In this document: positions 18,663-27,844 of the stretch, piece after piece
Layout of the letters: the number at the start of each line of letters is the position of its first letter
Position numbering within the stretch: the first letter of the stretch is position 1
NCBI RefSeq assembly: GCF_001905665.1
Contig: NZ_LIVX01000010.1
Span: 62,001-126,000, forward strand
Length of the DNA: 64,000 bases
Direction: 5' to 3'
From: Streptomyces sp. CB02261
Lineage (GTDB): Bacteria > Actinomycetota > Actinomycetes > Streptomycetales > Streptomycetaceae
Program-made: the position numbers and the translations under genes
The notes under the pieces: generated by a model
What the model was told of the DNA's origin: nothing
What the model saw: only the letters and a program-made list of their open reading frames with translations
The model's database searches: none

Positions 18663-18696
18663 TTGCATAAAAGTGCGGAGCGACGTATAGTCATGC
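18663..18696 (+). promoter_or_regulatory. argC promoter with ARG boxes
   Basis: TTGCAT (18663-18668), a 17-nt spacer and TATAGT (18686-18691), followed by the argC leader with GAGGAGG. TTGCATAAAA and GTATAGTCATGC resemble ARG-box halves, so ArgR would cover both -35 and -10. Confidence 0.7.
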
Positions 18697-18717
18697 CATC
18701 CATGAGGAGGGTCTTCG

Positions 18718-19746
18718 ATGACGGTACGAGTAGCAGTGGCGGGTGCGAGCGGATACGCGGGCGGAGAGCTCCTGCGTCTCCTCCTCGCCCACCCCCACGT
18801 GGAGATCGGCGCCCTGACCGGCCACTCCAACGCCGGCCAGCGGCTCGGGGCGCTCCAGCCCCACCTGCTGCCGCTCGCCGACCGCGTCCTCGTGCCGACC
18901 ACCGCCGACGAGCTCGCCGGGCACGACGTCGTCTTCCTCGCCCTCCCGCACGGACAGTCCGCCGCCGTCGCCGAGCAGCTCGGGCCGGACGTCCTCGTCG
19001 TCGACATGGGCGCCGACTTCCGGCTCCGTGAAGCCGCCGACTGGGAGACGTACTACGGCTCCCCGCACGCCGGGACCTGGCCCTACGGGCTCCCCGAACT
19101 TCCGGGCGCCCGCGCCGCGTTGGAGGGGTCCAGGCGCGTCGCGGTGCCCGGTTGCTACCCCACCGCCGTCTCGCTCGCGCTCTTCCCCGCGTACGAGAAC
19201 GGCCTCGCCGAGCCCGAGGCCGTGATCGTCGCCGCCTCCGGCACCTCCGGCGCCGGCAAGGCGGCCAAGCCGCACCTCCTCGGCAGCGAGGTCATGGGCA
19301 GCATGTCGCCGTACGGCGTCGGCGGCGGCCACCGGCACACCCCCGAGATGATCCAGAACCTCAGCGGACCGGCGGGGGAGCGGGTCACCGTCTCCTTCAC
19401 GCCGACCCTGGCGCCGATGCCCCGCGGCATCCTCGCCACCTGCACGGCCGCCGCGAAGCCGGGCGTCACCGCCGAGACCGTACGGGCCGCCTACGAGAAG
19501 GCCTTCGCGGACGAGCCCTTCGTCCACCTGCTCCCCGAGGGCCAGTGGCCGGCGACGGCGTCCGTCTACGGTTCCAACGCCGTTCAGGTGCAGGTCGCGT
19601 ACGACGCGGCGGCGAACCGGATCATCGCGATCAGCGCCATCGACAACCTCACCAAGGGCACCGCCGGCGGCGCGGTGCAGAGCATGAACATCGCCCTCGG
19701 GCTCCCCGAGGCCACGGGTCTTTCCACGATTGGAGTTGCGCCGTGA
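18718..19746 (+). CDS. argC: N-acetyl-gamma-glutamyl-phosphate reductase
   Basis: NADPH-dependent reduction of N-acetylglutamyl phosphate to the semialdehyde, third step of arginine synthesis. 342 residues: N-terminal GASGYAGGELLRLL nucleotide-binding loop, catalytic Cys in VAVPGCYPTAV (residue ~146), SGTSGAGKAAK and GGGHRHTPEM. The start is fixed by GAGGAGG eight bases upstream. First gene of argCJBDR; its stop overlaps the argJ start (GTGA). An ArgR-type operator covers its promoter. Confidence 0.97.
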   Translation: MTVRVAVAGASGYAGGELLRLLLAHPHVEIGALTGHSNAGQRLGALQPHLLPLADRVLVPTTADELAGHDVVFLALPHGQSAAVAEQLGPDVLVVDMGADFRLREAADWETYYGSPHAGTWPYGLPELPGARAALEGSRRVAVPGCYPTAVSLALFPAYENGLAEPEAVIVAASGTSGAGKAAKPHLLGSEVMGSMSPYGVGGGHRHTPEMIQNLSGPAGERVTVSFTPTLAPMPRGILATCTAAAKPGVTAETVRAAYEKAFADEPFVHLLPEGQWPATASVYGSNAVQVQVAYDAAANRIIAISAIDNLTKGTAGGAVQSMNIALGLPEATGLSTIGVAP

Positions 19747-20909
19747 GCGTGACCGCAGCGAAGGGATTCACGGCGGCGGGCATCGCCGCCGGGATCAAGC
19801 AGAACGGCAACCCGGACCTGGCCCTCGTGGTCAACACCGGGCCCCGCCGCGCCGCCGCGGGAGTCTTCACCTCCAACCGCGTCAAGGCCGCGCCCGTCGT
19901 CTGGTCCCAGCAGGTCCTCGCCGACGGCGAGCTGACCGCCGTCGTCCTCAACTCCGGCGGCGCCAACGCCTGCACCGGACCGAAGGGCTTCCAGGACACC
20001 CACGCCACCGCCGAGAAGGTCGCCGAGGTCCTGAGCGCGAAGGGCACCGAGGTCGGCGCCGGCGAGGTCGCCGTCGCCTCCACCGGCCTCATCGGCATCC
20101 TGCTCCCCATGGACAGGCTGCTCCCCGGCGTCGAGAAGGCCGCGGCCGAACTCTCCGAGCACGGCGGCGAGAAGGCCGCCATCGCCATCAAGACCACCGA
20201 CACCGTCCACAAGACCTCCGTGGTCACGAAGGACGGCTGGACGGTCGGCGGCATGGCGAAGGGCGCCGGCATGCTCGCCCCGGGCCTCGCCACCATGCTC
20301 GTCGTCCTCACCACCGACGCCGACGTCGACGCCAAGGGCCTCGACAGCGCCCTCCGGGGCGCCACCCGCGTCACCTTCGACCGGGTCGACTCCGACGGCT
20401 GCATGTCCACCAACGACACCGTCCTCCTCCTCGCCTCCGGCGCCTCCGGCGTCACCCCCGCGCAGGAGGCGTTCACCGAGGCCGTACGGGAAGTCTGCGA
20501 CGACCTCGCCCGCCAGCTGATCGGCGACGCCGAGGGCGCCAGCAAGGACATCCGCATCGAGGTGGTCAACGCCGCGACCGAGGACGACGCCGTCGAGGTG
20601 GGCCGCTCCATCGCCCGCAACAACCTCCTCAAGTGCGCCATCCACGGCGAGGACCCCAACTGGGGCCGGGTGCTCTCCGCCATCGGCACCACGGCGGCCG
20701 CCTTCGAGCCCGACGAGCTCAACGTCGCCATCAACGGCGTCTGGGTCTGCCGGAACGGCTCCGTCGGCGAGGACCGCGACCTCGTCGACATGCGCTACCG
20801 CGAGGTCACCATCACCGCCGACCTGGCCGCCGGCACCGAATCCGCCGTCATCTGGGCGAACGACCTCACCGCCGACTACGTCCACGAGAACAGCGCGTAC
20901 TCGTCATGA
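19743..20909 (+). CDS. argJ: Bifunctional glutamate N-acetyltransferase / ornithine acetyltransferase
   Basis: Transfers acetyl from N-acetylornithine to glutamate (the cyclic pathway) and often also uses acetyl-CoA. 388 residues; the precursor self-cleaves at the Ala-Thr bond in KGAGMLAPGLATMLVVL, whose Thr becomes the nucleophile. Other signatures are NSGGANACTG and HGEDPNWGR. The GTG start overlaps the argC stop by four bases, with TTGGAG upstream. It is followed by argB with an ATGA overlap. Confidence 0.97.
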   Translation: MSVTAAKGFTAAGIAAGIKQNGNPDLALVVNTGPRRAAAGVFTSNRVKAAPVVWSQQVLADGELTAVVLNSGGANACTGPKGFQDTHATAEKVAEVLSAKGTEVGAGEVAVASTGLIGILLPMDRLLPGVEKAAAELSEHGGEKAAIAIKTTDTVHKTSVVTKDGWTVGGMAKGAGMLAPGLATMLVVLTTDADVDAKGLDSALRGATRVTFDRVDSDGCMSTNDTVLLLASGASGVTPAQEAFTEAVREVCDDLARQLIGDAEGASKDIRIEVVNAATEDDAVEVGRSIARNNLLKCAIHGEDPNWGRVLSAIGTTAAAFEPDELNVAINGVWVCRNGSVGEDRDLVDMRYREVTITADLAAGTESAVIWANDLTADYVHENSAYSS

Positions 20910-21820
20910 GCGACTCCCAGAACCCCACGCGGAGGCACAAGGCCCTCCCCAAGGCGGAGATCCTCATCGAGGCCCTGCCCTGGCTGACCCGCCACAACGG
21001 CAAGACCGTCGTCATCAAGTTCGGCGGCAACGCCATGATCGACGACGAGCTCAAGGCCGCCTTCGCCCAGGACGTCGTCTTCCTGCGCCAGGCCGGCCTC
21101 AAGCCGGTCGTCGTGCACGGCGGCGGCCCCCAGATCAGCGCCGCCCTCGACCGGCACGGCATCGTCAGCGAGTTCAAGGCGGGCCTGCGGGTCACCACCG
21201 AGGACGCCATGGACGTCGTACGGATGGTCCTCGCCGGCCAGGTCCAGCGCGAGCTCGTCGGGCTGCTCAACCAGCACGGCCCGCTCGCCGTCGGCCTCAC
21301 CGGTGAGGACGCCCACACCATCACCGCGACCAAGCACCAGCCGGTCATCGCCGGCGAGCAGGTCGACATCGGCCGGGTCGGTGAGATCACCGCCATCGAC
21401 ACCGGCGCCATCCAGGCGCTCCTGGAGGACGGCCGGATCCCGGTCATCTCCTCTATCGCCCGCTCCCAGGACGACGGACATGTCTACAACGTCAATGCTG
21501 ATACGGCGGCTGCGGCACTCGCTGCGGCGCTTGGCGCCGAGACGCTGATGGTTCTGACCGACGTCGAGGGCCTCTACGAGGACTGGCCGAACAGCGACGA
21601 GGTCATCAGCCGGCTCACCGCGAGCCAGCTGGAGAAGCTGCTGCCCGAGCTCTCCAGCGGCATGGTCCCCAAGATGGAGGGCTGCCTGCACGCCGTGCGG
21701 AACGGCGTCACCACGGCCCGTGTGATCGACGGCCGGGTCCAGCACTCCATCCTGCTGGAGATCTTCACCGACGAGGGCATCGGCACGATGGTCGTGCCGG
21801 ACGGACAGGGGGACCGGTGA
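20906..21820 (+). CDS. argB: Acetylglutamate kinase
   Basis: Phosphorylates N-acetylglutamate, usually the arginine-inhibited committed step. 304 residues: VVIKFGGNAM, VVVHGGGPQIS, NVNADTAAAALAAAL and the C-terminal GMVPKMEGCLHAVRNGV. The N-terminal helix extension (EILIEALPWLTRHNGKT) is typical of the arginine-sensitive hexameric type. ATG overlaps the argJ stop and the stop overlaps the argD GTG, so translation is probably coupled. Confidence 0.97.
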   Translation: MSDSQNPTRRHKALPKAEILIEALPWLTRHNGKTVVIKFGGNAMIDDELKAAFAQDVVFLRQAGLKPVVVHGGGPQISAALDRHGIVSEFKAGLRVTTEDAMDVVRMVLAGQVQRELVGLLNQHGPLAVGLTGEDAHTITATKHQPVIAGEQVDIGRVGEITAIDTGAIQALLEDGRIPVISSIARSQDDGHVYNVNADTAAAALAAALGAETLMVLTDVEGLYEDWPNSDEVISRLTASQLEKLLPELSSGMVPKMEGCLHAVRNGVTTARVIDGRVQHSILLEIFTDEGIGTMVVPDGQGDR

Positions 21821-23016
21821 GCGGGAACACGGAGCTGACCCAGCGGTGGCAGGGCGCGCTCATGGACAACTACGGCACCCCGCGGCTGCCGCTCGTCCGC
21901 GGTGAGGGCGCCAAGGTCTGGGACGCCGACGGGAACGCGTACCTGGACTTCGTCGGCGGCATCGCCGTCAACGCCCTCGGCCACGCCCACCCGGCGGTCG
22001 TCGAGGCCGTCACCCGGCAGATCCAGAGCCTCGGCCACGTCTCCAACCTCTTCGTCGCCGAACCGCCCGTCGCCCTCGCCGAGAGGCTCCTCGCCCTCTT
22101 CGGCCGGCCCGGCAGGGTCTTCTTCTGCAACTCCGGCGCCGAGGCCAACGAGGCCGCGTTCAAGATCGGCCGGCTCACCGGCCGGTCCCACATGGTCGCC
22201 ACCGAGGGCGGCTTCCACGGCCGCACCATGGGCTCCCTCGCGCTCACCGGCCAGCCCGGCAAGCAGACCCCGTTCCTGCCGCTTCCCGGCGACGTCACCC
22301 ACGTCCCGTACGGGGACGCGGAGGCGTTGCGCGCCGCGGTCACCGAGGACACCGCCCTCGTGATCATCGAGCCGATCCAGGGAGAGAACGGCGTCGTCGT
22401 CCCGCCCCCCGGCTACCTCAAGGCCGCCCGGGAGATCACCCGCGCCACCGGCACCCTCCTCGTCCTCGACGAGGTGCAGACCGGTGTCGGCCGCTGCGGC
22501 CACTGGTTCGAGTACCAGGCCCACGAAGGCGTCGAGCCTGATCTCGTCACCCTCGCCAAGGGCCTCGGCGGCGGCCTGCCGCTCGGCGCGACCGTCGCCT
22601 TCGGCCCCGCCGCGGACCTCTTCACGCCCGGCCACCACGGCACCACCTTCGGCGGCAACCCCGTCGCCTGCGCCGCCGGCCTCGCCGTCCTCGACACCCT
22701 CGGCGCCGACGCCGCCCTCGACCACGTCAAGGCGGTCGGGGAGCGGCTGCGGCAGGGAATCGAGGGTCTGGGGCACCCGCTGGTCTCCCACGTCCGTGGT
22801 GCGGGCCTCCTGCTGGGTATCGTGCTCACGGAGTCCCTCGCACCCCAGGTGCAGCAGGCGGCTCAGGACGCCGGCCTCCTGGTGAACGCGCCCGCCCCCG
22901 ATGTCGTACGGATCATGCCTCCGCTGGTCCTCACCGACGCCGAGGCGGACACCTTCCTCCAGGCCCTGCCCGGAGTCCTCGACGTGGCGAACGGGCAAGG
23001 ACGAACCGGAGAATGA
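21817..23016 (+). CDS. argD: Acetylornithine aminotransferase
   Basis: PLP-dependent transamination between N-acetylglutamate semialdehyde and N-acetylornithine. 399-residue class III aminotransferase: CNSGAEANEAAFK, LVLDEVQTGVGRCG, the PLP lysine in TLAKGLGGGLPLGA and GTTFGGNPVACAA. The GTG start overlaps the argB stop. argR follows after seven bases. Confidence 0.97.
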   Translation: MSGNTELTQRWQGALMDNYGTPRLPLVRGEGAKVWDADGNAYLDFVGGIAVNALGHAHPAVVEAVTRQIQSLGHVSNLFVAEPPVALAERLLALFGRPGRVFFCNSGAEANEAAFKIGRLTGRSHMVATEGGFHGRTMGSLALTGQPGKQTPFLPLPGDVTHVPYGDAEALRAAVTEDTALVIIEPIQGENGVVVPPPGYLKAAREITRATGTLLVLDEVQTGVGRCGHWFEYQAHEGVEPDLVTLAKGLGGGLPLGATVAFGPAADLFTPGHHGTTFGGNPVACAAGLAVLDTLGADAALDHVKAVGERLRQGIEGLGHPLVSHVRGAGLLLGIVLTESLAPQVQQAAQDAGLLVNAPAPDVVRIMPPLVLTDAEADTFLQALPGVLDVANGQGRTGE

Positions 23017-23023
23017 GACGACG

Positions 23024-23554
23024 ATGACCGACGCGCAGGAAAATGAGCACGGCGGGCCGTCCGTTCCGCAGACCCGCACCGCACGCCACCGCAGGATCGT
23101 CGACATCCTCAACCGGCAGCCGGTGCGCTCGCAGAGCCAGCTCGCCAAGCTCCTCAGCGACGACGGGCTGAGCGTCACCCAGGCGACGCTCTCCCGCGAC
23201 CTCGATGAGCTGGGCGCGGTGAAGATCCGCAACACCGGCGGCGAGCTGATCTACGCGGTGCCCAGCGAGGGCGGATTCCGCACCCCGCAGGCCCCGCTCG
23301 GCGAGTCCGCCAAGGAGGAGCGCATGCGGCGCCTCTCCGGTGAACTGCTGATCTCCGCCGAGGCGTCCGCGAACCTGGTGGTGCTTCGGACCCCGCCGGG
23401 CGCCGCCCAGTTCCTCGCGTCGGCCATCGACCAGGCCGAACTCCACGCCATCCTCGGCACGATCGCGGGTGACGACACGCTGCTGCTCATCAGCCGCGAC
23501 CCGGTGGGCGGCCAGGCGCTCGCCGACCACCTGCTCAAGCTGGCGCAGAAGTAG
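23024..23554 (+). CDS. argR: Arginine repressor ArgR
   Basis: Hexameric arginine-dependent repressor of the arg genes. 176 residues with an N-terminal winged helix (QSQLAKLLSDDGLSVTQATLSRDLDELG, conserved SxTQATxSRDL core) and a C-terminal arginine-binding core ending GTIAGDDTLLLISRD. Last gene of the operon, so the repressor is made under its own control. Likely sites lie at the argC, argG and argH promoters. It converges on the L,D-transpeptidase gene with a 6-nt gap. Confidence 0.95.
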   Translation: MTDAQENEHGGPSVPQTRTARHRRIVDILNRQPVRSQSQLAKLLSDDGLSVTQATLSRDLDELGAVKIRNTGGELIYAVPSEGGFRTPQAPLGESAKEERMRRLSGELLISAEASANLVVLRTPPGAAQFLASAIDQAELHAILGTIAGDDTLLLISRDPVGGQALADHLLKLAQK

Positions 23555-23560
23555 GCCGCC

Positions 23561-24259
23561 TCAGTAGCGCGTGATCGCCGTCGGACCGCTCCGCGTCCCG
23601 ACGGCGATGTGCGGTCGGCGCGCGGGATCCGCCCAGGCGAGCACCGCGCGCATCGCCTTCGCCGGCACGGACACACAACCGGCCGTCGCCCCGCGCCCGT
23701 CGACGTGCAGGAAGATGCCGGCCCCGCGCCCGCGTACGGGCCGGTCGTAGTTGAACCCGATGACGAGGCCGTACGCGTACTGCCGGGTGTACGAGACGAG
23801 ATGCTCGGCCTCGGCGGCCCGGCAGTCCCGGGGCAGCCCCTCGACCCAGCGGTTGTACGCGCGCGAGTCGGCGTCCTGGCACCACCAGGAACGCCGGGTC
23901 ACCCGCGCGTAGCGGTACGAGGTCCCCGCGGGCGCGGGCTCGATCCCGAAGGCGTACGGCAGCCGGTAGAGCCCGGTGGGCGTGGTCTTCGTCCCCTGCC
24001 GCCGCTTCCCGCCCTCGGCGAGCCCCTTGGCGCCGAACCGGGCGGGCGCCGAGCCCGCCTTCACCCACCGCCCGTCGCGCCGGTCCCACCACGTCAGGGT
24101 GCCGCTGGTGGAACCGGTCCCGGCGGCCTCGGCGGTGATCAGCTGGGACCCGCCGCCGGTGGACGCCATCCGCGCGGGCAGCGGTTCGGGGCCCGCCGCG
24201 GGGGCGGGCGCGGTGCCGAGGGTCAGCAGGGCGGCGCCGAGGAGGAGGAGGGTGCGCAT
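23561..24259 (-). CDS. Secreted L,D-transpeptidase (YkuD) family protein
   Basis: 232 residues with an N-terminal signal peptide (MRTLLLLGAALLTLGTAPAPAAG) and a YkuD catalytic core whose motif reads HVDGRGATAGCVSVP, with the nucleophile Cys and the upstream His in place. Such enzymes make 3-3 peptidoglycan cross-links or related transfers; this single-domain type is common in streptomycetes, and its substrate is not proven. TAGCGT seven bases before the ATG and no ribosome site suggest a leaderless mRNA. Confidence 0.8.
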   Translation of the reverse strand: MRTLLLLGAALLTLGTAPAPAAGPEPLPARMASTGGGSQLITAEAAGTGSTSGTLTWWDRRDGRWVKAGSAPARFGAKGLAEGGKRRQGTKTTPTGLYRLPYAFGIEPAPAGTSYRYARVTRRSWWCQDADSRAYNRWVEGLPRDCRAAEAEHLVSYTRQYAYGLVIGFNYDRPVRGRGAGIFLHVDGRGATAGCVSVPAKAMRAVLAWADPARRPHIAVGTRSGPTAITRY

Positions 24260-24307
24260 GGGCGCGACGCTAGGGCCTCGGGGGAGGTTCCCGCACGCCG
24301 TGCGCGG

Positions 24308-24919
24308 CTATTCGGCGGGTACGGGCGCCGGCATGGGGGGCAGGGGCAGGGGCAGCGCGGACAGCCCGTCGAGGCTGGTCGCGATGTGCTCCTTGCGCAT
24401 GCAGTAGGCGTTGAACTCCTCGTCGGTCTTCCGGTTGAAGTACTCGGCGTGCAGCGCCCGGTCGTCCTGGTACTCCATCAACGGCACGGCGAACCCACAG
24501 GAGTCGCTGACCCGCCGCGCGTGGACCAGGACGATCGCCCGCGCGCTGCCCTGCCCCTCGACGGCCTCCGCGGGGAACCGCGCGAACAACTCCCCCCACC
24601 GCGGGTCGTCCCGCAGCACGGCCTCCCCGTCCCCGTGCACCCGCACGACGGTCGGCGGCCCGGAGAACGCGGTCCACATGAGGGTGATCCGCCCGTTGCC
24701 CGGCTCCCGCAGATGCGCGATCGTCTCGGCGCTGCTCCCGCCGAAGTCGACGTAGGCGAGCGTCAGTTCGTCGATCACCACGAGCGTGCCACGCCGCCCC
24801 TTGGGCGAGAGGTTGACGTGCCCGTCACCGGAGAGGGGAGCGGTGGCGGTGAAGAACACGGGCTGGTCTTCGATGAAGGCACGGAGTCGTTCATCGATAC
24901 GTTCGTATGTTTTTCCCAT
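24308..24919 (-). CDS. Pyridoxamine 5'-phosphate oxidase-fold protein
   Basis: 203-residue PPOX-superfamily flavin-binding split barrel: FIEDQPVFFTATAPLSGDGHVNLSPKG, TLAYVDFGGSSAETIAHL, GRITLMWTAFSGPPTVVRVHG. It is not a vitamin B6 oxidase by sequence; relatives bind FMN, F420 or heme, and the substrate is unknown. The ATG at 24919 is chosen because the upstream frame is Arg/Pro-rich and non-coding; CAGAAT is seven bases before it. A Pro-rich tail ends the protein. Confidence 0.78.
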   Translation of the reverse strand: MGKTYERIDERLRAFIEDQPVFFTATAPLSGDGHVNLSPKGRRGTLVVIDELTLAYVDFGGSSAETIAHLREPGNGRITLMWTAFSGPPTVVRVHGDGEAVLRDDPRWGELFARFPAEAVEGQGSARAIVLVHARRVSDSCGFAVPLMEYQDDRALHAEYFNRKTDEEFNAYCMRKEHIATSLDGLSALPLPLPPMPAPVPAE

Positions 24920-24962
24920 GGCACGCATTCTGTGCGCTTCGGCGCCGAGGGACGAAGCCCCC

Positions 24963-26252
24963 TCATGTCCCGCGCGTCCAGGGACGGATGTACCGCCTGA
25001 CGAGGTCGAGCACGCGAACCGTCCAGGCACGATGAGGTGGCTTGGCCGGCTCGCCCTCGTGCCCGCCTCCGCCGGCCTCCGAGGCTGCTCCTGAGGGGTC
25101 CTGTGACGGATGGGTGGAAGGAGGCCGGGGGAGGGCCCCGGCCGGCACGTGGTCGGACCACGGGCGCAGCGCCTTCGCCGTCTCGCGTACGACCCGAGGC
25201 GAACGGTCGTCGAGCAGCGGTACGAGGCGTTCGGGGCGTACGGCGTCGAGGAGGCGCAGTCCCGCCACCGCGCCGGCCCGCACCTCGGGTCGCTCGTGCC
25301 CGATCAGTGCCCAGAGCGTGGGTCCGTCGGTGGTCCGGTCCCCGCACTCGGCCAGGCCTCGCGGAGCGTGAGGGGGCATCGCGGCCGCGCCCTCGATCCC
25401 CGAGGCGCAGGCCGCCCGGTAGAGCGGCAGCGGATCGGTCCCCGCCTGACGCAGGACGTAGCGGGCGCAGGCTCGTACCAGCGCGGAGCGGTCGTACAGG
25501 AACGGTGCGGCCTCCCCGGCCCGGCCCGCCCGGCGCAGTCCCGTGACCCCCGCCGCCCGCACCCGGCCCTGCCGGGCCGTCAGCAAGGGGGCGAGGACGT
25601 CCGGGTCGGGCGGATCCCCGGCGGCGGCGAGCGCCGCGTTCGCGCAGAGGCCCTGGACGATCACGTCGGGGTCACGTGCGGCGGTCTCCGCGAGCCGGAC
25701 GGGGGAGAGGAGCCCGCGCTCGACGGCGATCCGGTGGACGAGCCGGCGCACGGCTCGGTCCTTGTGCGCCAGCTGCGCGCTCACCGCGGACCCGGGCCCT
25801 TCCCGCAGGGCCCCGGTCAGCATCGCGCGCGCGGTGTCCCCGCGCAGCCGCTCGCCCGCTCGGAGCGCGACCGCCAGGAGGTCGCCGAAATCCTCGGACG
25901 TGACCCGCGGCAGCTCCTCCCGCAGCACGGCGCGGGCCCGCTCCCGTACGGGCGCGGCCCAGTCGGAGCAGCGGATCACGACGAGGGGGAGGAGCCCGGG
26001 AGCGGCGGGGACGTGGCGGAGCGCGGCCTCCCTGACCCGCCCGTCGGGGCCGCACAGGGCGAGGGCCAGCTCGGCGGGCGCCGGAAGGTGCTCGGGGTCG
26101 TCGGAGAGCCACGCGCCGGCCGAGGGTATGCCCGCGCCCCGGCGGAGGAGGGCACGGATGTCCTCGTCGAGCGCGAGCCACGCGCCCGCGTCGCCGTCGT
26201 CGAGGACATGGGTGATGCGGTGGACGATTCCGTCGAAGGCGCTGCTCAGCAT
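24963..26252 (-). CDS. HEAT-repeat-like protein of unknown function
   Basis: 429 residues made largely of degenerate HEAT/armadillo-type helical pairs (for example DGRVREAALRHVPA, DRAVRRLVHRIAVE, QGRVRAAGVTGLRRAG, RPEVRAGAVAGLRLLD, SPRVVRETAKALRPW), with a Gly/Ser/Pro-rich segment near residues 380-405 and a basic C-terminus. Probably a protein-binding scaffold; no catalytic motif is seen. TAGGCT six bases before the ATG suggests a leaderless transcript. Confidence 0.68.
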   Translation of the reverse strand: MLSSAFDGIVHRITHVLDDGDAGAWLALDEDIRALLRRGAGIPSAGAWLSDDPEHLPAPAELALALCGPDGRVREAALRHVPAAPGLLPLVVIRCSDWAAPVRERARAVLREELPRVTSEDFGDLLAVALRAGERLRGDTARAMLTGALREGPGSAVSAQLAHKDRAVRRLVHRIAVERGLLSPVRLAETAARDPDVIVQGLCANAALAAAGDPPDPDVLAPLLTARQGRVRAAGVTGLRRAGRAGEAAPFLYDRSALVRACARYVLRQAGTDPLPLYRAACASGIEGAAAMPPHAPRGLAECGDRTTDGPTLWALIGHERPEVRAGAVAGLRLLDAVRPERLVPLLDDRSPRVVRETAKALRPWSDHVPAGALPRPPSTHPSQDPSGAASEAGGGGHEGEPAKPPHRAWTVRVLDLVRRYIRPWTRGT

Positions 26253-26314
26253 GGCCGGAGCCTAGGGCCGACAAGGGCCGGCCGCCGCCGAGTATCGACG
26301 CGCTCCGACCCGCG

Positions 26315-26348
26315 TTGACAAAACATACGGAGGATTGCATAGTTATGC
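26315..26348 (+). promoter_or_regulatory. argH promoter with a perfect ARG box
   Basis: TTGACA (26315-26320), a 17-nt spacer and CATAGT (26338-26343). GCATA-GT-TATGC (26337-26348) is a perfect inverted repeat that matches the ARG-box core and sits on the -10 element; AACATAC upstream may be a second, weaker half site. Confidence 0.75.
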
Positions 26349-26416
26349 TGTCATCGACATCTTCGCCCTCCCCCGCGAAGACGGCGGTATACCCACCCTC
26401 CTGAGGAGCAGCAGCT

Positions 26417-27844
26417 GTGAGCAGCAACAACGGTGACGTCCGGCTCTGGGGCGGACGGTTCGCCGACGGTCCCGCCGAGGCCCTGGCGAAGCTGTCCGCG
26501 TCGGTTCACTTCGACTGGCGTCTCGCGCCCTACGACATCGCCGGTTCCCGTGCCCACGCGCGCGTGCTGCACAAGGCCGGGCTGCTCACCGAGGACGAGC
26601 TGACCCGTATGCTCGCCGGCCTCGACCGGCTGGAGGCCGACGTCGCCGACGGCTCGTTCGTCGGCACCATCGCCGACGAGGACGTCCACACCGCCCTGGA
26701 GCGGGGCCTCCTGGAGCGCCTCGGCCCGGACCTCGGCGGCAAGCTGCGCGCCGGCCGGTCCCGTAACGACCAGGTCGCCACCCTCTTCCGGATGTACCTG
26801 CGCGACCACGCCCGGATCATCGGCGGTCTCGTCGCCGACCTCCAGGACGCCCTGGTCGGCCTCGCCGAGGCGCACCCCGACGTCGCCATGCCCGGCCGCA
26901 CGCACCTCCAGCACGCCCAGCCGGTGCTCTTCGCCCACCACGTCCTGGCCCACGCCCAGTCCCTCTCCCGGGACGCCGAGCGGCTGCGCCAGTGGGACAC
27001 CCGGACGGCGGTCTCCCCGTACGGCTCCGGCGCCCTCGCGGGCTCCTCGCTCGGCCTCGACCCGGAGGCGGTCGCCAAGGACCTGGGCTTCGAGCGCGGG
27101 TCGGTCGGCAACTCGATCGACGGCACGGCCTCCCGTGACTTCGTCGCCGAGTTCGCCTTCATCACCGCGATGATCGGGATCAACCTCTCCCGGATCGCGG
27201 AGGAGATCATCATCTGGAACACGAAGGAGTTCTCCTTCGTGACCCTCCACGACGCCTTCTCCACCGGCTCGTCGATCATGCCGCAGAAGAAGAACCCGGA
27301 CATCGCCGAGCTGGCCCGGGGCAAGTCCGGCCGCCTCATCGGCAACCTCTCCGGCCTCCTGGCCACCCTGAAGGCGCTCCCCCTCGCCTACAACCGGGAC
27401 CTCCAGGAGGACAAGGAGCCGGTCTTCGACTCCTGCGACCAGCTGGAGGTCCTGCTGCCGGCCTTCACCGGCATGATGGCCACGCTCACCGTCAACCGGG
27501 AGCGCATGGAGGAGCTGGCCCCGGCCGGCTTCTCGCTCGCGACGGACATCGCGGAGTGGCTGGTCAAGCAGGGCGTGCCGTTCCGGGTGGCGCACGAGGT
27601 GGCCGGCGAGTGCGTGAAGGTCGCCGAGGCGGAGGACAAGGAGCTGGACGAGCTCACGGACGAGCAGTTCGCCAAGATCTCCGAACACCTCACCCCGGAG
27701 GTCCGCACGGTCCTCAACGTCCCGGGCGCCCTCGCCTCCCGCGACGGCCGTGGCGGCACCGCCCCCTCGGCGGTCGCCACCCAGCTCGTCGAGGTCAAGG
27801 CGGACCTGGTCATCCAGCACGCCTGGGCCGAGGCCAAGAACTGA
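26417..27844 (+). CDS. argH: Argininosuccinate lyase
   Basis: Splits argininosuccinate into arginine and fumarate, the last step of arginine synthesis. 475 residues of the aspartase/fumarase superfamily with the signature SSIMPQKKNPDIAEL (catalytic-loop Ser near residue 285), SRNDQVATLFR and GRTHLQHAQPV. GTG start after GAGGA. Transcribed alone from a promoter carrying an ARG box, 2.9 kb downstream of argR with three opposite-strand genes between. Confidence 0.97.
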   Translation: MSSNNGDVRLWGGRFADGPAEALAKLSASVHFDWRLAPYDIAGSRAHARVLHKAGLLTEDELTRMLAGLDRLEADVADGSFVGTIADEDVHTALERGLLERLGPDLGGKLRAGRSRNDQVATLFRMYLRDHARIIGGLVADLQDALVGLAEAHPDVAMPGRTHLQHAQPVLFAHHVLAHAQSLSRDAERLRQWDTRTAVSPYGSGALAGSSLGLDPEAVAKDLGFERGSVGNSIDGTASRDFVAEFAFITAMIGINLSRIAEEIIIWNTKEFSFVTLHDAFSTGSSIMPQKKNPDIAELARGKSGRLIGNLSGLLATLKALPLAYNRDLQEDKEPVFDSCDQLEVLLPAFTGMMATLTVNRERMEELAPAGFSLATDIAEWLVKQGVPFRVAHEVAGECVKVAEAEDKELDELTDEQFAKISEHLTPEVRTVLNVPGALASRDGRGGTAPSAVATQLVEVKADLVIQHAWAEAKN

